The position numbers were made by a program, and so were the translations under genes. The notes below the pieces were generated by a model, which did no database searches, was not told where the DNA came from, and saw only the letters and a program-made list of their open reading frames with translations. From contig BDSL01000002.1 of the NCBI GenBank assembly GCA_003116995.1, forward strand, positions 310,001-374,000: a stretch of 64,000 bases of DNA, written 5' to 3'. This document shows, one piece after another, positions 12,299 to 24,800 of this stretch. Source of the stretch: Yamagishiella unicocca (Eukaryota > Chlorophyta > Chlorophyceae > Chlamydomonadales > Volvocaceae). Position 1 is the first letter of the stretch, and each line of letters starts with the position of its first letter.

Positions 12299-15200
12299 CG
12301 CATCGTCGTAAGAAACCTGTCGACCTGGAAGGACGCCAGCGTTTTGAATGCAGCCCATGTAACGAGGTCTACCTGGGCTGCATGCTGTCTACTTGGCTCG
12401 CATTTTCAAGCGCGCGGCTGGTGCCGGGTCGGCTCGTGAGGCTTGGGAAGGGCGTATGCCGCTTCCTGCCCAAAGATTTTCCTAGGCGGCACCATGAGTA
12501 ATTAATCACTGTCTGTAGCGGATCGGATGTCGCGCGGAGCGTTTCGTAGCGCCAGGCTAAGTAATGCCTGCTGAATTTTGTTGTTGGGTAAGAATGGCCC
12601 GCCGCTTGTGCTAAACTGCGGCTTGTGGCTTTAATTGTTTTGGAGCAGCAACACCCACATCGGTGCTGACTCTGGGTGAGGCGGTTTTGCACCTGCTCGA
12701 AAATGTATGCCAATGTCCAATGCGATGGTGGTGTGTGGCCATGCAGATTAAATGGGTTGGTTGCGTGAGTAGGCACGTCCTTGCTTTAAAGGCGTGCGGC
12801 GATGCTGTGGCGTTGCACGACACTGTTGTATTACCACTTTAGGGAATCGCTCGGCTGGGTTCATGGGAGACGTCATATGGGGTTTAGGTGGAATGTGACG
12901 GCCTCAGTGCCGCTGCCTAGTGCGCTGTCGTTGAGGGAAGTACTTGGTTCCGTCGTTTCGTCCAAAGACTTGTTCGCGGACGCCCATTAGGTACTACACC
13001 CGGTAGCTAAGTTCGTGTTCTAACTGCGGGTTTGCGGCGCTGGTCTCAAGAACTGAGCTGCTATGTCGGGTTCATTAGTTATTCATGGTAACCGCTGTGC
13101 GTGGAAAAGATTGTGGACGTAGCTGTTTCGCTTCATCTGTGGCCCCCCAAGTACCCCAGCCGATGTTTACGGCCTGCTGCTATTCGTGCTGTGACCCCGG
13201 TTTGCCGCCTTGACTTGGTTCATGCCTGGAGGCTCCCGTGGCAGACTCCCGCGGCAACCTCCTGCGGAACGTTCAACGCGTCACAGCCGAGGTTAGTGCC
13301 TTCACCATCTCAATCGCTATTGTGGCTGCTTGGTCACTGGTGTGGGTGGTTGGCTTCGTATCAGTTACATTCTTTACTCGTGGTACGTCGTCTAGCTTCT
13401 TGCCTGTCACTGAACCTGGTACATCGTACTAGGACTGGTATCGATATGGTGGAGTAAGGTCGAGTGGAGGTCTGCGGCGGCGCGTTGTCTGAAAGTCTTT
13501 GGATTGGAAGACGCCCGTGCGTGTACATGCTTGTGGAGCAGTAGCGACGTTGGAGGAGCGCTAGTTCAGGGCTGGCAGAACTCGCACGGAGGCCTCGTGG
13601 CAAGAGCTATTCTTGCGCTGAGTAGTACTTCAGGATACAACTCAGAAGAAGTTGGCTTTGAGTGCTTATCTTCATGGTCAGCGCCAATTTGATAGAATTC
13701 CTTCGTTTTGCCAGGCGTCTGTCCTATTGCACGGCGCGCTCACGATGATGCTTGTAGCGTGCTCGGTAGGTGGTCGTATCGTGCTCGATAGGTAAAAGTG
13801 TTTGCGGTGGGTGGCAGGTCGGCTCTCGCTGCTTCAGGATTTAGTGTCTCCCTATGGTTTTAGGGTCGTCCTGGCATGACGACGACGGGTAGTTTGTGGC
13901 TGCCATCGGGAGCCTGCATGCGCCACTCGCGCAGCTCCTGGCCACATTTTCTGTGGTACGTCCTGGCGCATCGGCGCTTAGCGGCGTTGTCGCCGGCAGC
14001 TCCCCCCCCCCGCTGCGTGTGTTTACACCATCTGACCGGGCCTGACATTGGCCAAGGGCAGCTACCCTGCGCTAACGGAAAGACCACCGAAGCACTCTCC
14101 TATAGGAGAGGGGCGTGAGGGGCCGTCGTGTGTGCTGGTGCCCTGAGAGGCTGGATGTTGCGTCGCTCCCGAGCACGACTGCACATGGGTTAATCCTCAC
14201 ATAGTGTATTTCTAATACAACATTATTTCAAGGCAAGGATATGCGCTGTGCTCTCGAGGGCCATGCGGCCATCGGGTACTAAGTTGCAAGCTGTAAGCCG
14301 GCGTGCTCGAGCCTCTTGGCATATGCTGTCGTGTGTCGATGTGGTACTAATCCATTCGTGTTCACTCACTTGTTCGGTGGTTTGTGTTGTCGTCGTCTGC
14401 TGTCTGGTGGTTTTCCCCACCTGATTGGCTGTCATCTGGTTTGCCCTGGGTGGATGTCATTCTACATGTCTTGCGACCCGCGATATGGGTCTGTCGGAAG
14501 AAATGGGCTCTCGACTGTCCGTTCCTGGTTTAGAGCATTGCTGACTCGCTGTCCCTATTTTCTGGTATGAGTTTAGCATTAAGTGCGACAGGTTCTGCAT
14601 GAAGCGTTTAATGTCGGAGTGCCTCGGTCGTTGTGGAAGGATCGCACTGCTGGGACATGGATCGACCACGAATAATTTACGCTGGCGCTTGAAGGGTCGG
14701 TTACAACTCGCCCGCTTCCGTACGACATCGGAGCATCGGAACGTATTTCGTCTTTTTGTGACTGGTGTGCATGTCACTGGTTTGCTTTCCCGTGATAATC
14801 GCCTGCTCCCTTTGCCTCCCTTGTCAGGTTGTCCCCTGAGTGGCCTCTGAATGGTATCGGAGTGGTAGTATTCTGTGTGTCGAGTTGTACGTCTGTTGCC
14901 CCTATGTTGGCAGCCGCGTGCACGCCTTTTTGGTTGCATATATTACCTAGTAGCATGTAACGCATACGGTATTCCAGTGAAGTCCCATTGAGGTCTCAGG
15001 ATGGCACAGAATGGGATTCCTGCAACGAATTGTTACATGGCGCAGCATCGACTGCCAAACATACAATTGTCCTCCTCATGCACACACTTGCAAAGATCTC
15101 AAGCTTCGGTCAACGTTGAATTGTCCATGGTGCACTTCTGCCAGTTCTGGAAGGACAAAAGAGGCCACTGAAACCCAGGAGTTTATACACGGAAATACCG

Positions 15201-15850
15201 TAACAGTTATCGTACGGCGAGGTCAGTAAATAAATGCGGTCATAACCCTCATAACTTAATTATGCAGTACCTTAAAAATCTACCGTGAGGCCCAAAGCAC
15301 CGGCAGGTATGCATGGGGTCAGCGTCCATGCTTCTGGACTCCGTCAGGCCTTATCAGCGCTGCCGAGGTGTCCGTGTAGGTGGTAAGAAGGGGACACGTA
15401 GAGGAGCAACGGGCAAACATAACCTTGACCGAGGACCTGTAGCATGTGTACCAGGTGGACGCAGGCAACGTACGCGCACGGGCAAAAGTTCATGCCGTTA
15501 CACCTCACAATATCCGGCCTCAATAGGTATATTGTACACCTACAGGCAGGCGCATCATGCATCGACCACTCATCCTCGGGGTACTACGGTAACGCGTCTG
15601 ACAAAAAGAGCACTGTAACATATTATTCCACTCGGACTTGAGGGCACTGTCACATCCTAGCGGGCTTGAGCGACACTGTAACCTGCCTAATCTTTCGATT
15701 CAGTTTAACACTAGGAACAAGGTACAGCACCCTGCCGCCTTGATAGGTACTTCGGACTCGTGAGCCCCGAGCACTCTGGCAAATTCGCCCCCGCCCATCT
15801 GTCGGCGCATAGCTACCAACATCGCGGCCGGGGCTTGCAACCAGCCTACC
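12299..15850. other. Gene-poor stretch between the polyQ gene and the OSCA gene
   Basis: About 3.5 kb between two convergent genes, so it should hold both 3' UTRs. TGTAA at 12358 on plus, and its complement TTACA at 15498-15502 (serving the minus gene), are poly(A) candidates. Open frames are short and show no domain. It is clearly AT-richer than the flanking exons. Nothing else was recognised. Confidence 0.5.
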
Positions 15851-18800
15851 TTAAATGACGTACTTGGGAATGTTGTACTGTTCCCAGACCTTGCCACTTT
15901 CAGGGTACCAACCGATCGAGCCCTCTCGTAGCGCCGGCGGCAGGTAGACGGCGGCATCGACAGAGGCGGGCGGCGCAGCCATGGCCAGCGACAGAGGCGG
16001 GTGCTGCAAGTGGTGGGGCCCAACGGAGCAAGCGGTGAGGCCCGGGTTGCAGGGGTCGGTCGGTGCGGCCGACAGCAAGACGGACGGGCCATGGCACAAG
16101 TCGGCCGGTGGCTGGCACGACTTCACTGATGCTGATGTCACACCAGGGACATCGTGGCGTCGACGCGGCCGAGCATCAAGTGCCGTAAAGGGCCTCGACC
16201 GTGTTTCCGGCGCCTGCGACGCAAAAGGAGTCCCGCTGCACTCCCGTCCAGGCCACGCACCTCCAGGGGCCACAGGTACCGGCGCACGCAGAGGCGACGA
16301 AACGCCACTATGGCGGGGGTCAGCGAGCACCACAGCAGCGCTGCCTGGATCCACGCGCCATTGGTCAGCAGCACCGCACCCGTGAAGACCTCGGCCACCA
16401 GCAGGTAGCCCGTCATGTGGTCGAACACCACGGGGAACATGTGACCGCCTGGCGGAGGGGGGGGGGATGTGTGTGACGAGTGCGTGGGGTAAAGGATAAT
16501 CTGCGAGTCCACGGCCGACAAACCAAAGGCGATGCGGGTAGCGTGGGGGTGAATGGGGGCAGCGCCCATGCTGGCAGTGCGTACAAGGTTGACGGCATCG
16601 CCGGCGTTCCAAGAGAGCAGAGCGCGCTTGTTTCGGGCTCAATGCAATTTGAGCGTGCGCGGGCTGCGCCAAGGGTTTGGCCGTCGCTGGGTGCAGCCAG
16701 CACAGGGCCATACTAAACAACAGCCGGGGTGCGCGCGCAAGGATCAGGGCTTGAAAGGTGATGGTAGCAGGACGTGAGGCATATCAGGTAGGTAGGAAGA
16801 CAGACCTACGCCTTCGTCGGTAAGCAGGCAGACAGGCAGGCGGGTGGATAGGCAAGCAGGCGGGCAGGCGGGTGGATAGGCAAGCAGGCGGGCAGGCGGG
16901 TGGATAGGCAAGCAGGCGGGCAGGCGGGTGGATAGGCAAGCAGGCGGGCAGGCGGGTGGATAGGCAAGCAGGCGGGCAGGCGGGTGGATAGGCAAGCAGG
17001 CGGGCAGGCGGGTGGATAGGCAAGCAGGCGGGCAGGCGGGTGGATAGGCAAGCAGGCGGGCAGGCGGGTGGATAGGCAAGCAGGCGGGCAGGCGGGTGGA
17101 CGGGGACAGTACCCATCATTATCGCACCTGCCCTTGACCCCACCGCGGACCACTCACCTGACTCATACTGACGCTCGTAGACATACACAATGGCGTAGCG
17201 CCACGTGATGTAGGCGGTGGCGAAAAACAGCAGCGCAATGGGCGCGATGAGGGGAGCAGTGACCACGTAGGCCAGGCCTACCATGAGCGTCTGCAGTGTG
17301 GGGGCGGCACGAAGCGGTTCAGTGTGCAGTCACGATTTCGCGTGTCGTCGAAAGCGGTGCTGCCCCCGTCCCCACCTGCTTGCCCCGTCCCCACCCGCTT
17401 CCCCTGGCCCCACCTGCTTCCCCCGCCCCCACCTGGAAGACGCCGTTGTAGAAGGAGCTGAACCGGTAGCCGGGAGGTGAGTGGATGAGGAAGACGTCTT
17501 GCCACGACCTGCTTGCACAGCGGCGGCGGCGGCACAGCAGGGCTGGAGAGTGGCATGACGGGGAGGCGTGCTAGGTGTAGTGGCGGAGAGGCCGCGCTAT
17601 CGACGCCACTCGGCTCCCCGCTCATCTTGAGCCGATCCCCCCCCAGCAGGTTCTTGAACTGCTGCTCCCACCACCACCGCCGCCACCACTATACTGCGGC
17701 ACACCGACCACAACCTGGTTGATGTCCACAGGGTCCACGCGCGCCATATCCTCCCTTCCCCGCACGGCGTTCGCGAACCTCCCATCGCGGAAATCTTTGA
17801 CCGCGTAACTTTCGACCTAACGCACGTACAACACGCGCAGCCTCAGGCGAGGCAATAGCCCGGAGTGTCGGCCTTCCGGCACTCACCTGGGCAAGGCTGC
17901 TCCTCCAACTCCCCGCAGGATTGCCCCTGCCATGCACCCCAGGTGCGGCCAAGCCACACGCAACCAGTTGGAGTAGAGCCCCTTGGTGAGCGTGTAGTGC
18001 ATGAAGAAGTTGGAAGCCGTGGGCAGGGCTTCGGAGCGGGACCCAGCAGTGGCCAGAAGGGCGGCAACACACGAGGGACACGAGGGGCAGTGGGTCGAGG
18101 AAGCAAACATGGCAGGTTGCGGCCTGGTGTGGTGCGGAAGCGCTCGGGAGCAAGGGACGATGTGCGCAGATACCGCAGTAGGTGCGGTGGGTACGCCGCT
18201 AGCCTGGCGGAGAGGCAGTATGTTGATGTGCGCAGCTTTCCTCCCTCGGCACTCGACCAAATCTTATCCCACCCAAAGGGGCATCTGTCCTGTGCAAAGA
18301 GCGGCCCATCCCTTCAGGTATATGAATAATCGTAGTAAAGCTATGCACTCTGGCGAGCATTTTCAATATCATTTGCACGCACCCGGCCGCTTTGCAGCAT
18401 GCACCCCCCCCCTTAGAGCACCCGGGGCCCGGCCCCAGGTTCCCTCGCCACCCTGCCGCGCCCTGCCCGCCGCCCTCCGGGCCCCCCCCTGCGCACCGGT
18501 GCCTATCCTCAGCAGCAGCTTGCCGGGGTCCTGCAGGTAGGCGCCCAGCTGCTGGAAGATGCCGCCGCCCACCACTGCACCCAGGAACATGTTCAGCAGG
18601 CTCCACCAGAAGAACCACCGACTCATCTGGCGGTCCATAGCCGGCAGCGACACGCACCTGGATGGGACAGAGAAGGCGGGGTGATAGGCTCCCGGTTAAA
18701 CTTTGCTGCCAAGGATGGCCGCGACAAACCAAAGCGGGGCCCAGGGGCGGGGGGCAGGAGGAGGGAGGAGGCCCCCACCAACTGCACTATGCGCACCAAC

Positions 18801-21800
18801 TGGCCTTGTCGCACCAACCGGGCTGCGTACTGCGCGCCATGCTACGAGCCGGGCCAAAATACGCGGTGCGACAAGAAGGCACGAGCGAGCTACACATGCC
18901 CCTCCCCTCCCTCCACGCCCTCGGTCGCCAACCCACACAGGCCAAAGCCCCCGCACCTGCTCTGTATGGCTGACAGCATGTACAGCACCATGGGCAGCAC
19001 CCAGGCGTTCCAGCTCAGCGAGATGAGCGCCGGCAGCACCCCCGTCAGGAGGCTCTTGGCCACACGCGTGTACACGGTGTGGCCGTGGTGGCTGCTGCAG
19101 AACCAGGGCCAGTACAGGCGGTTAAGCTCGGGGGTGCCTCCACACACAGCCACCGGCAGGTTGGCCAGGGCCCCGGTGAGCACCCCAATGGGGAACACCA
19201 GCACGGCCAGCAGCGGCGCGGACATGAGCACGCGGGCGGCGCGGCCGGTGGGCAGGGTCCACAGCGCGGGCCAGTACACGGAGTCGGGGGGCGGAGCTGC
19301 GGGGAGGAAGGGGGGGGTTATAAGAGAACCCGCGAAAGGGGGGGAGGGGGGTGTAACCATGGGGTGAGTATCCCTTTTGAGCCGCCAAAGTTTGCAAGGA
19401 GAGAGGGCGGAGGATGTGCGGCGCAGCCCGGAGGTAATCGGGTAGGGGCAGTGTGTGGGGTAGAGGACGCGCGCGTGGGGCCCGGGCGGTGTTTAGGCAG
19501 GATGAGCAGGGCTGCTGGGTGTTGGTAAGTGGCAGTGGAGGATGGAGGGTGTAGAGTAGATGAGGCGGAGCGAGGCCCCGGGGAGCGCCTGCCCACCTGC
19601 GCACGCACGGAAGTGCAGCGGCTGCGCCCTGCTGGGTGGCGCCAGCGGGCTGCACTGCGCTGCCGCTGCGGCGTCGCGCTGCGAGGAGAAGAGCGCGATG
19701 TAGGCCAGGCGGGTGGGCGAGCGCAGCGCGCGGGCTCGCTCCACCGCGATGCGGTCCTGCAGCTGCCGTACAACCACCGCGGCCCGCCGGACCGCAACAG
19801 TGTAGGCGCTGCCCGGCGGCGGCAGGTCGGGGAGCGGCGGCAGCGGCTGCCCCGACGGCGTCGACGCTGCTGCGGTTGCTTGCGCCACGGCCGGCGTCGC
19901 GGAGGGTGACGAGGAGGCCCCGCTGCGGCGCTTGGCGGCGGTGGCGGTGGCGGCGGCGACGGCGTGTGAGGTGTTGGCCGCGTCGGTGCGCATGTGGACG
20001 TGCGCCGCCAGCAGCGCCGCCGCCAGCTGGCCCATAGCGCTGGTCCACTGGAACAGCAGCTCATCAACCGCCTGATCGGCGGGGTTCGGAGAACACGTCA
20101 ACGACGAGGTTTGGGGCAAATGGAACGGAAAACACACTCGTCACCATGAGCATCCCTCGCCATCCACATCATCGCTGCCCCGGCCGCGGCCAACTGCCCC
20201 TGCGGCCCGGGGATGTTCGGCCAACCCCCCTCAACTGCCCCTGCGGCCCGGGGATGTTCGGCCACCCCCCGCCATACCCATGTTCGGCCACCCCTCGCCA
20301 TACCCATGTTCGGCCACCCCCCGCCATACCCATGTTCGGCCACCCCCCGCCATACCCACCCACACACCCCCTCGCCTACCCGGTGGTTGCACACGGGCAC
20401 CAGCCGCTGGAAGCTCTCCGGAAACAGCTGCGCATAGTATGCGGCCACGGCTGCGGCCTCCTCGCTGTCGTCGTACGGCGTCTCCATACACGGCGGGGGA
20501 GAGGGGACAGGCCCGCTGCAGCTCCCGCTCAGCGCAGCCGCGGCAGCAGTGGCCGCCCTAGCCGCTGCAGCCGCCTGCAGGAGTGCCGCAGCTAGCTGGC
20601 CGTCTGGGCCATGGCCGCCCAGGGCGCCGGCAGCAGCAGGAGGACCTGCGCTAGGGTGCGCCTCCTGCTGCTGCCGTGACACGTCAGAGCTGTGGCCGCC
20701 AGCTGACGTGGCAGCCGCTGCCGCTGCGATGTCCCCCACGCGGTGTCCTGACGACGAGCCATAAGGCCCCAGTGGCGGCCCCTCTTCCCCCTCACCGCGC
20801 CCCCCCTCCTGCGCGCCGACCTCCCATCTGCGTGCAACTGCAGACGCCATCTCGACCGCCGACTTCGCCCCCGTCGGACTCGCACCTGCGCCACCGCCCG
20901 CATCAGCGGAACCGGCTGCCACTGCGCCGGCGCCTGGCTGCCGCGGCGCGGGTGACGCTCCGAGTGGCGACCTCACCTGCCCCTGCTCCCAGCCCCGCTG
21001 CTGCCTCAGGTCCCGAACCAAATGGACGGCGCGGTCGCGCAGCGGCAGCTCGCTGGTGGGGTGCAGCAGCGGGCGGCGGCGCCGACGCTGTGGCGCCCCG
21101 TAGCTGCCGTCCTCACCCGCTGGCAGGAGCGGGTTGTGCTCGTCGCCGCTGCCTCCGCCCGCACTGGCCCCGTCGGAGGGCTCTCCAGTGCCCTCGGCGT
21201 CACTCAGCAACACCGGCCCTCCAACGCCGCCGCCGCTGGCGCTGCCGCTCCCGCCTGCACTGCTCACCCCGCCGCTGCGCTCCCCCTTGCCCCTCCCGAC
21301 TGCCCCGCCCGACGGTGGGGTCGAGCCCAGCACCCGCGCGCCGCTCGCGGCGGCAGCAGTAGCGGCACCCGCCGCTGCTACTGCTGCTGCTGCAGCGGCC
21401 TGCAACGCCGCGACGCCGCCCCACTCGATGTCGCGCAGGTCGTGCGTCGTCTCCACCGACGACCGCACCACCGGCAGGCCGATGGCGTTGAACCTCTCCA
21501 CGGGGTGCAGCACCACGTCGCGCACCAGCACCGCATAGTGGTGGCAGTTGACCAGGTGGTTGCGGCCCCCGTAGCGGACCTGCGGCAGGCGGGGAGGATA
21601 GAAGGCCGGCGAATCGACAATGGCGAAGAGGCGGCAGTGCACTAGCTGGAGGAGAGTTTCGAACACGCGTTTGCTGAGGGATGGCCCGCAGCTGAGGCGT
21701 TCCAGGTACCGGCCTCCAAAAGCGCCGGAAGCTGAAGATGCGCGGCTCGGGCCGATTTGCCAAGTTGTGGGTCGCTTGTCGCGTGTCGCGGCGCGTGCCC

Positions 21801-24800
21801 ATCCAGCCCCTTCCGAGTGCCGTACCTTCATCAGCTGACGTAGGCGCGCGTTGCAGCGGCCGGCGACCAGGGGCTGCTGCTGCCACCCCGCCCACGGCCG
21901 CTCGCCGTCGTCCTCCGAGTTGTCTACGTCGCCTTCGCCCCACGGCACGCCGGCCCACTCGCCCGGCCGCGGCTGGGTCGCCGCAGCACCCCTGGCGGCG
22001 CCTCCGGAGCTGCGCTCCTCCGCCGCTGCGCTGGTGGCTCCGGAGCGCCTTCCGCCGCCAACACCGCCGCCACCGCTGCTGGCAGCTGCTGCCCTTCCCT
22101 GGAGCCCAGGGCCAGGGATGAAGCTACTGCGCGCCACGCCGCCGCCGCCGCTGCTGCTCGGGACGCTACACCCCGCGCCCCTAGTGCTTTTGGCTCCGGA
22201 ACCAGAAGGGACGCAACGACCGTCATACGTGCTGGCCGCGTCGCCCGAGTCCGTCCGAGCCGTCGGGTCGTCGTCCAGCTCCCGCCGCCGCCCCTCCGAA
22301 AGCAGATTACTGCTCGCCGAGTGCCTGCCGGCACGCTGCCCCGCGCGCCTCTGCGCTGCGCCCGCCATGCCGCCGTCTGTGAAGCTCCCGCCGCCGCTTG
22401 CCGCCGCCAACATGGCCGCCGCCGACAGCTCGAAGATGGGGTTCAAGACCGAGTCGAAGCCCAGCGGCGTGAAGGGCTCCGCCGCTGCCGCCGCCGCCCG
22501 CCGCTGTCGCCGCCGCAGCGTCCGAGAGAAGCACCGCTGCTCCGCTTCCGGCGCCCAGTACCGATACACAGCCGGGGCCTTGCTGCTCACGCCGCCATCT
22601 GCCCCCAGGCCCCCTCCTCCTCCCCCCTTCAGTCCCGCCGCTCCTGCCGCACTGCTACCTCGCACGCCCGCCGACTGCCCGAGCCCGCCCTCCGTCCCGC
22701 CGTCCCGGTCAGCAACGCGACCCGAAGAACCTTGCCCCTCCCCCTCCGCCTCCGACCCAGAACCCGATTTGTAGCTCGACCCCAGCGGGCTGCCGCCCTG
22801 CGAGCCACACGCGACCTCCCCAGCCCCGCCGGACCCTGGGCGCCCTGCCATCGCCTTGCCGCCCGCCCGCCCGGCCCCCTCAGGCTCGTTCCGGTCCAGC
22901 AAGGTGCCCAGGCTCTTGGCCAGGTCGGCCACGCTGTCGCTCCACTCAATGCGCCCGCCCAGGCCGCGCCCGCCGGCCGATGGGTCGGTCACGTCCCCGG
23001 CGCGGCCCGTGAGCGCCATGATCATGTCCTCCGACGCCACCAGCAGCCCCGAGTGCACGGCCGTGGCGGCGGGCGGGTGGCCCGAGGGCACGGGCGGCAG
23101 CGAGGGGTCCAGGTCGTCGTCGGCTGCGATCTGCTGCCGGGCCCAGTCTTCACGATCCTTAGCCAACATCTGGGGCAGCAATAGGGTTTCGAGGCGCCCA
23201 AGATCTTAATGTCGTTGAACGGTGCCCGGGGGAGTGCTTGCGCTGGCGCAAAACATTGCCTCAAACGGAAGGCCGGCAAAGCCCAATCGGGAGGTCAAGC
23301 AGAGGGTGAGGTCAGGTAGCCGCAGCCCAACCCACCCAATCCCGCGGCTGTCCGGCTGCGCCCACCCACCTTGAGTGGGTTCACGCAAGCCAGCAAGTTG
23401 TCCACCGCCTTGTGCCCCGCCGCCCGCTCCGCTGCGCTGATCACCACGTGCCGCAGCCAGGGCGCCACCAGCCGCAGCCGCGCCCGCAGCGGCAGCGACC
23501 CGGCACCGTGCGGCGCCGCCGGCGTCCCCGGCTCCGAAACCCCGCCCGACGGCATCGACGTCATGGTGCCCGCGGCTGGGTCGTAAGACATCCGCGCCAG
23601 CCCGGCGACGCGCTGCGCCGGCCCCACGGACACCGCCACCGGCACCCCGGCGGAGGCGGCGGCCTGCAGGCTGGCGGTGCTGAGGCTGGGCCGCAGGCCT
23701 CCGTCCACGGTCGGGCCGTGGGGGTCGTGCTGCTGGCCGTGGACGTGCAGCGGGTGGTGGTGCAGCGGGTGCAGCGGGGGCAAGGGAGGGATGGGGCCGA
23801 GCGGCTCCTGCGCATGATGCGCCGGCTGCCGGCCGGCAGCGCCGGGCTGCGGTTGCGGGCCGACCTGGCCACCCAGGCTGCGGTTGCGAGCTGGGTCCAA
23901 GGTGGAGAGCAGCTGCTGCAGCGAGGCGGCGCTGCCGTGGGTGCTGCCCGCCGCCATGGCGCCGCCGCCGCTGGCGAAGGGCCCGGAGGCGCTCAGCTCC
24001 ACGGCGTGTCCCGCGACCGCCCCGGCGCCCCAGACCCGGGAGCTCCAGGTACCGCTGCCGCCGGTCTTGGAGCGGGAGTTGCGGCGGCGCGGCTTGCGGT
24101 CCTGGTAGGGCTGCGAGCCGGCGGCGTCCAGGCAGAGCATATACGCCATGCGTAGCTCGGCGTAGCTCTGAGGCGCGGCAGAGGTATACCAGTGAGGCGC
24201 GGCAGAGGCACGACCGTGGGGCGCGGTTTAGGGCGGGTTGGGAGTGAGGTTGGGTCGTTCCCGGTTTGTCGTGCCGACGCCGGAAGGAGCCTTGTCAGGA
24301 CGTGGCGATTTGGGTTTGTTTGGTGACGCGGTGAGGCAGGTCGGGTGGGGTGGGGGCAAGGCGGCGGTGCAGCTGCGCGCACCTGGCAGTGCACCAGCAG
24401 CACCCAGCAGCAGTAGGCAGTGACCAGGTAGGTGGCCAGGGTGGGCAGCCATAGGATGGCGTGGCCGGGAGGCAGGTTGGAGATGGTGGTGCGGGACAGC
24501 TCCGCGACGTTGGTGCCGCGATGCAGGCGGTGCGTCACGATGTCGTCGAAGGAGTAGTAGGTCGGCAGCACTGCAGGGGGGCGGGAGGGCGGCGGGAGGG
24601 CGGCGGAGGAGAGCGATGGGGCGGCGGGAGGGGCGAGGAGGGGACCAAAAGTTCACGTCCGGTGCAGGAAAGAGCGTACGGTTGATTAGGCTACGGAAGG
24701 AGCGCGGTCCCCTGGCGCAGTTGTTCCGTCGGTTCATAGGATCGTCCCCCCCGGGGATTGCATGGCTGCCCACACCACAGCACGAAATGCCACGGTTGGC

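Noticed and set aside
16836..17100. Possible CRISPR array
   Set aside because: Units of 28 bp are directly adjacent with no unique spacers, and the genome is eukaryotic.
16784..17284. Three overlapping Pro/Ala/Cys/Leu repeat proteins
   Set aside because: Translation of the 28-bp minisatellite in an OSCA intron; the only real coding part is the exon 17290-17158.
17585..17765. Extra OSCA exon (VDPVDINQ or EQQFKNLL frames)
   Set aside because: Candidate frames look protein-like, but inserting them breaks the phase, whereas direct splicing 17887 to 17508 keeps it; kept as a possible alternative only.
22321..23184. 287-codon plus-strand open frame, and several others opposite OSCA exon 7
   Set aside because: Antisense shadows of a GC-rich exon; composition is Arg/Pro-rich and there are no splice partners or domains.
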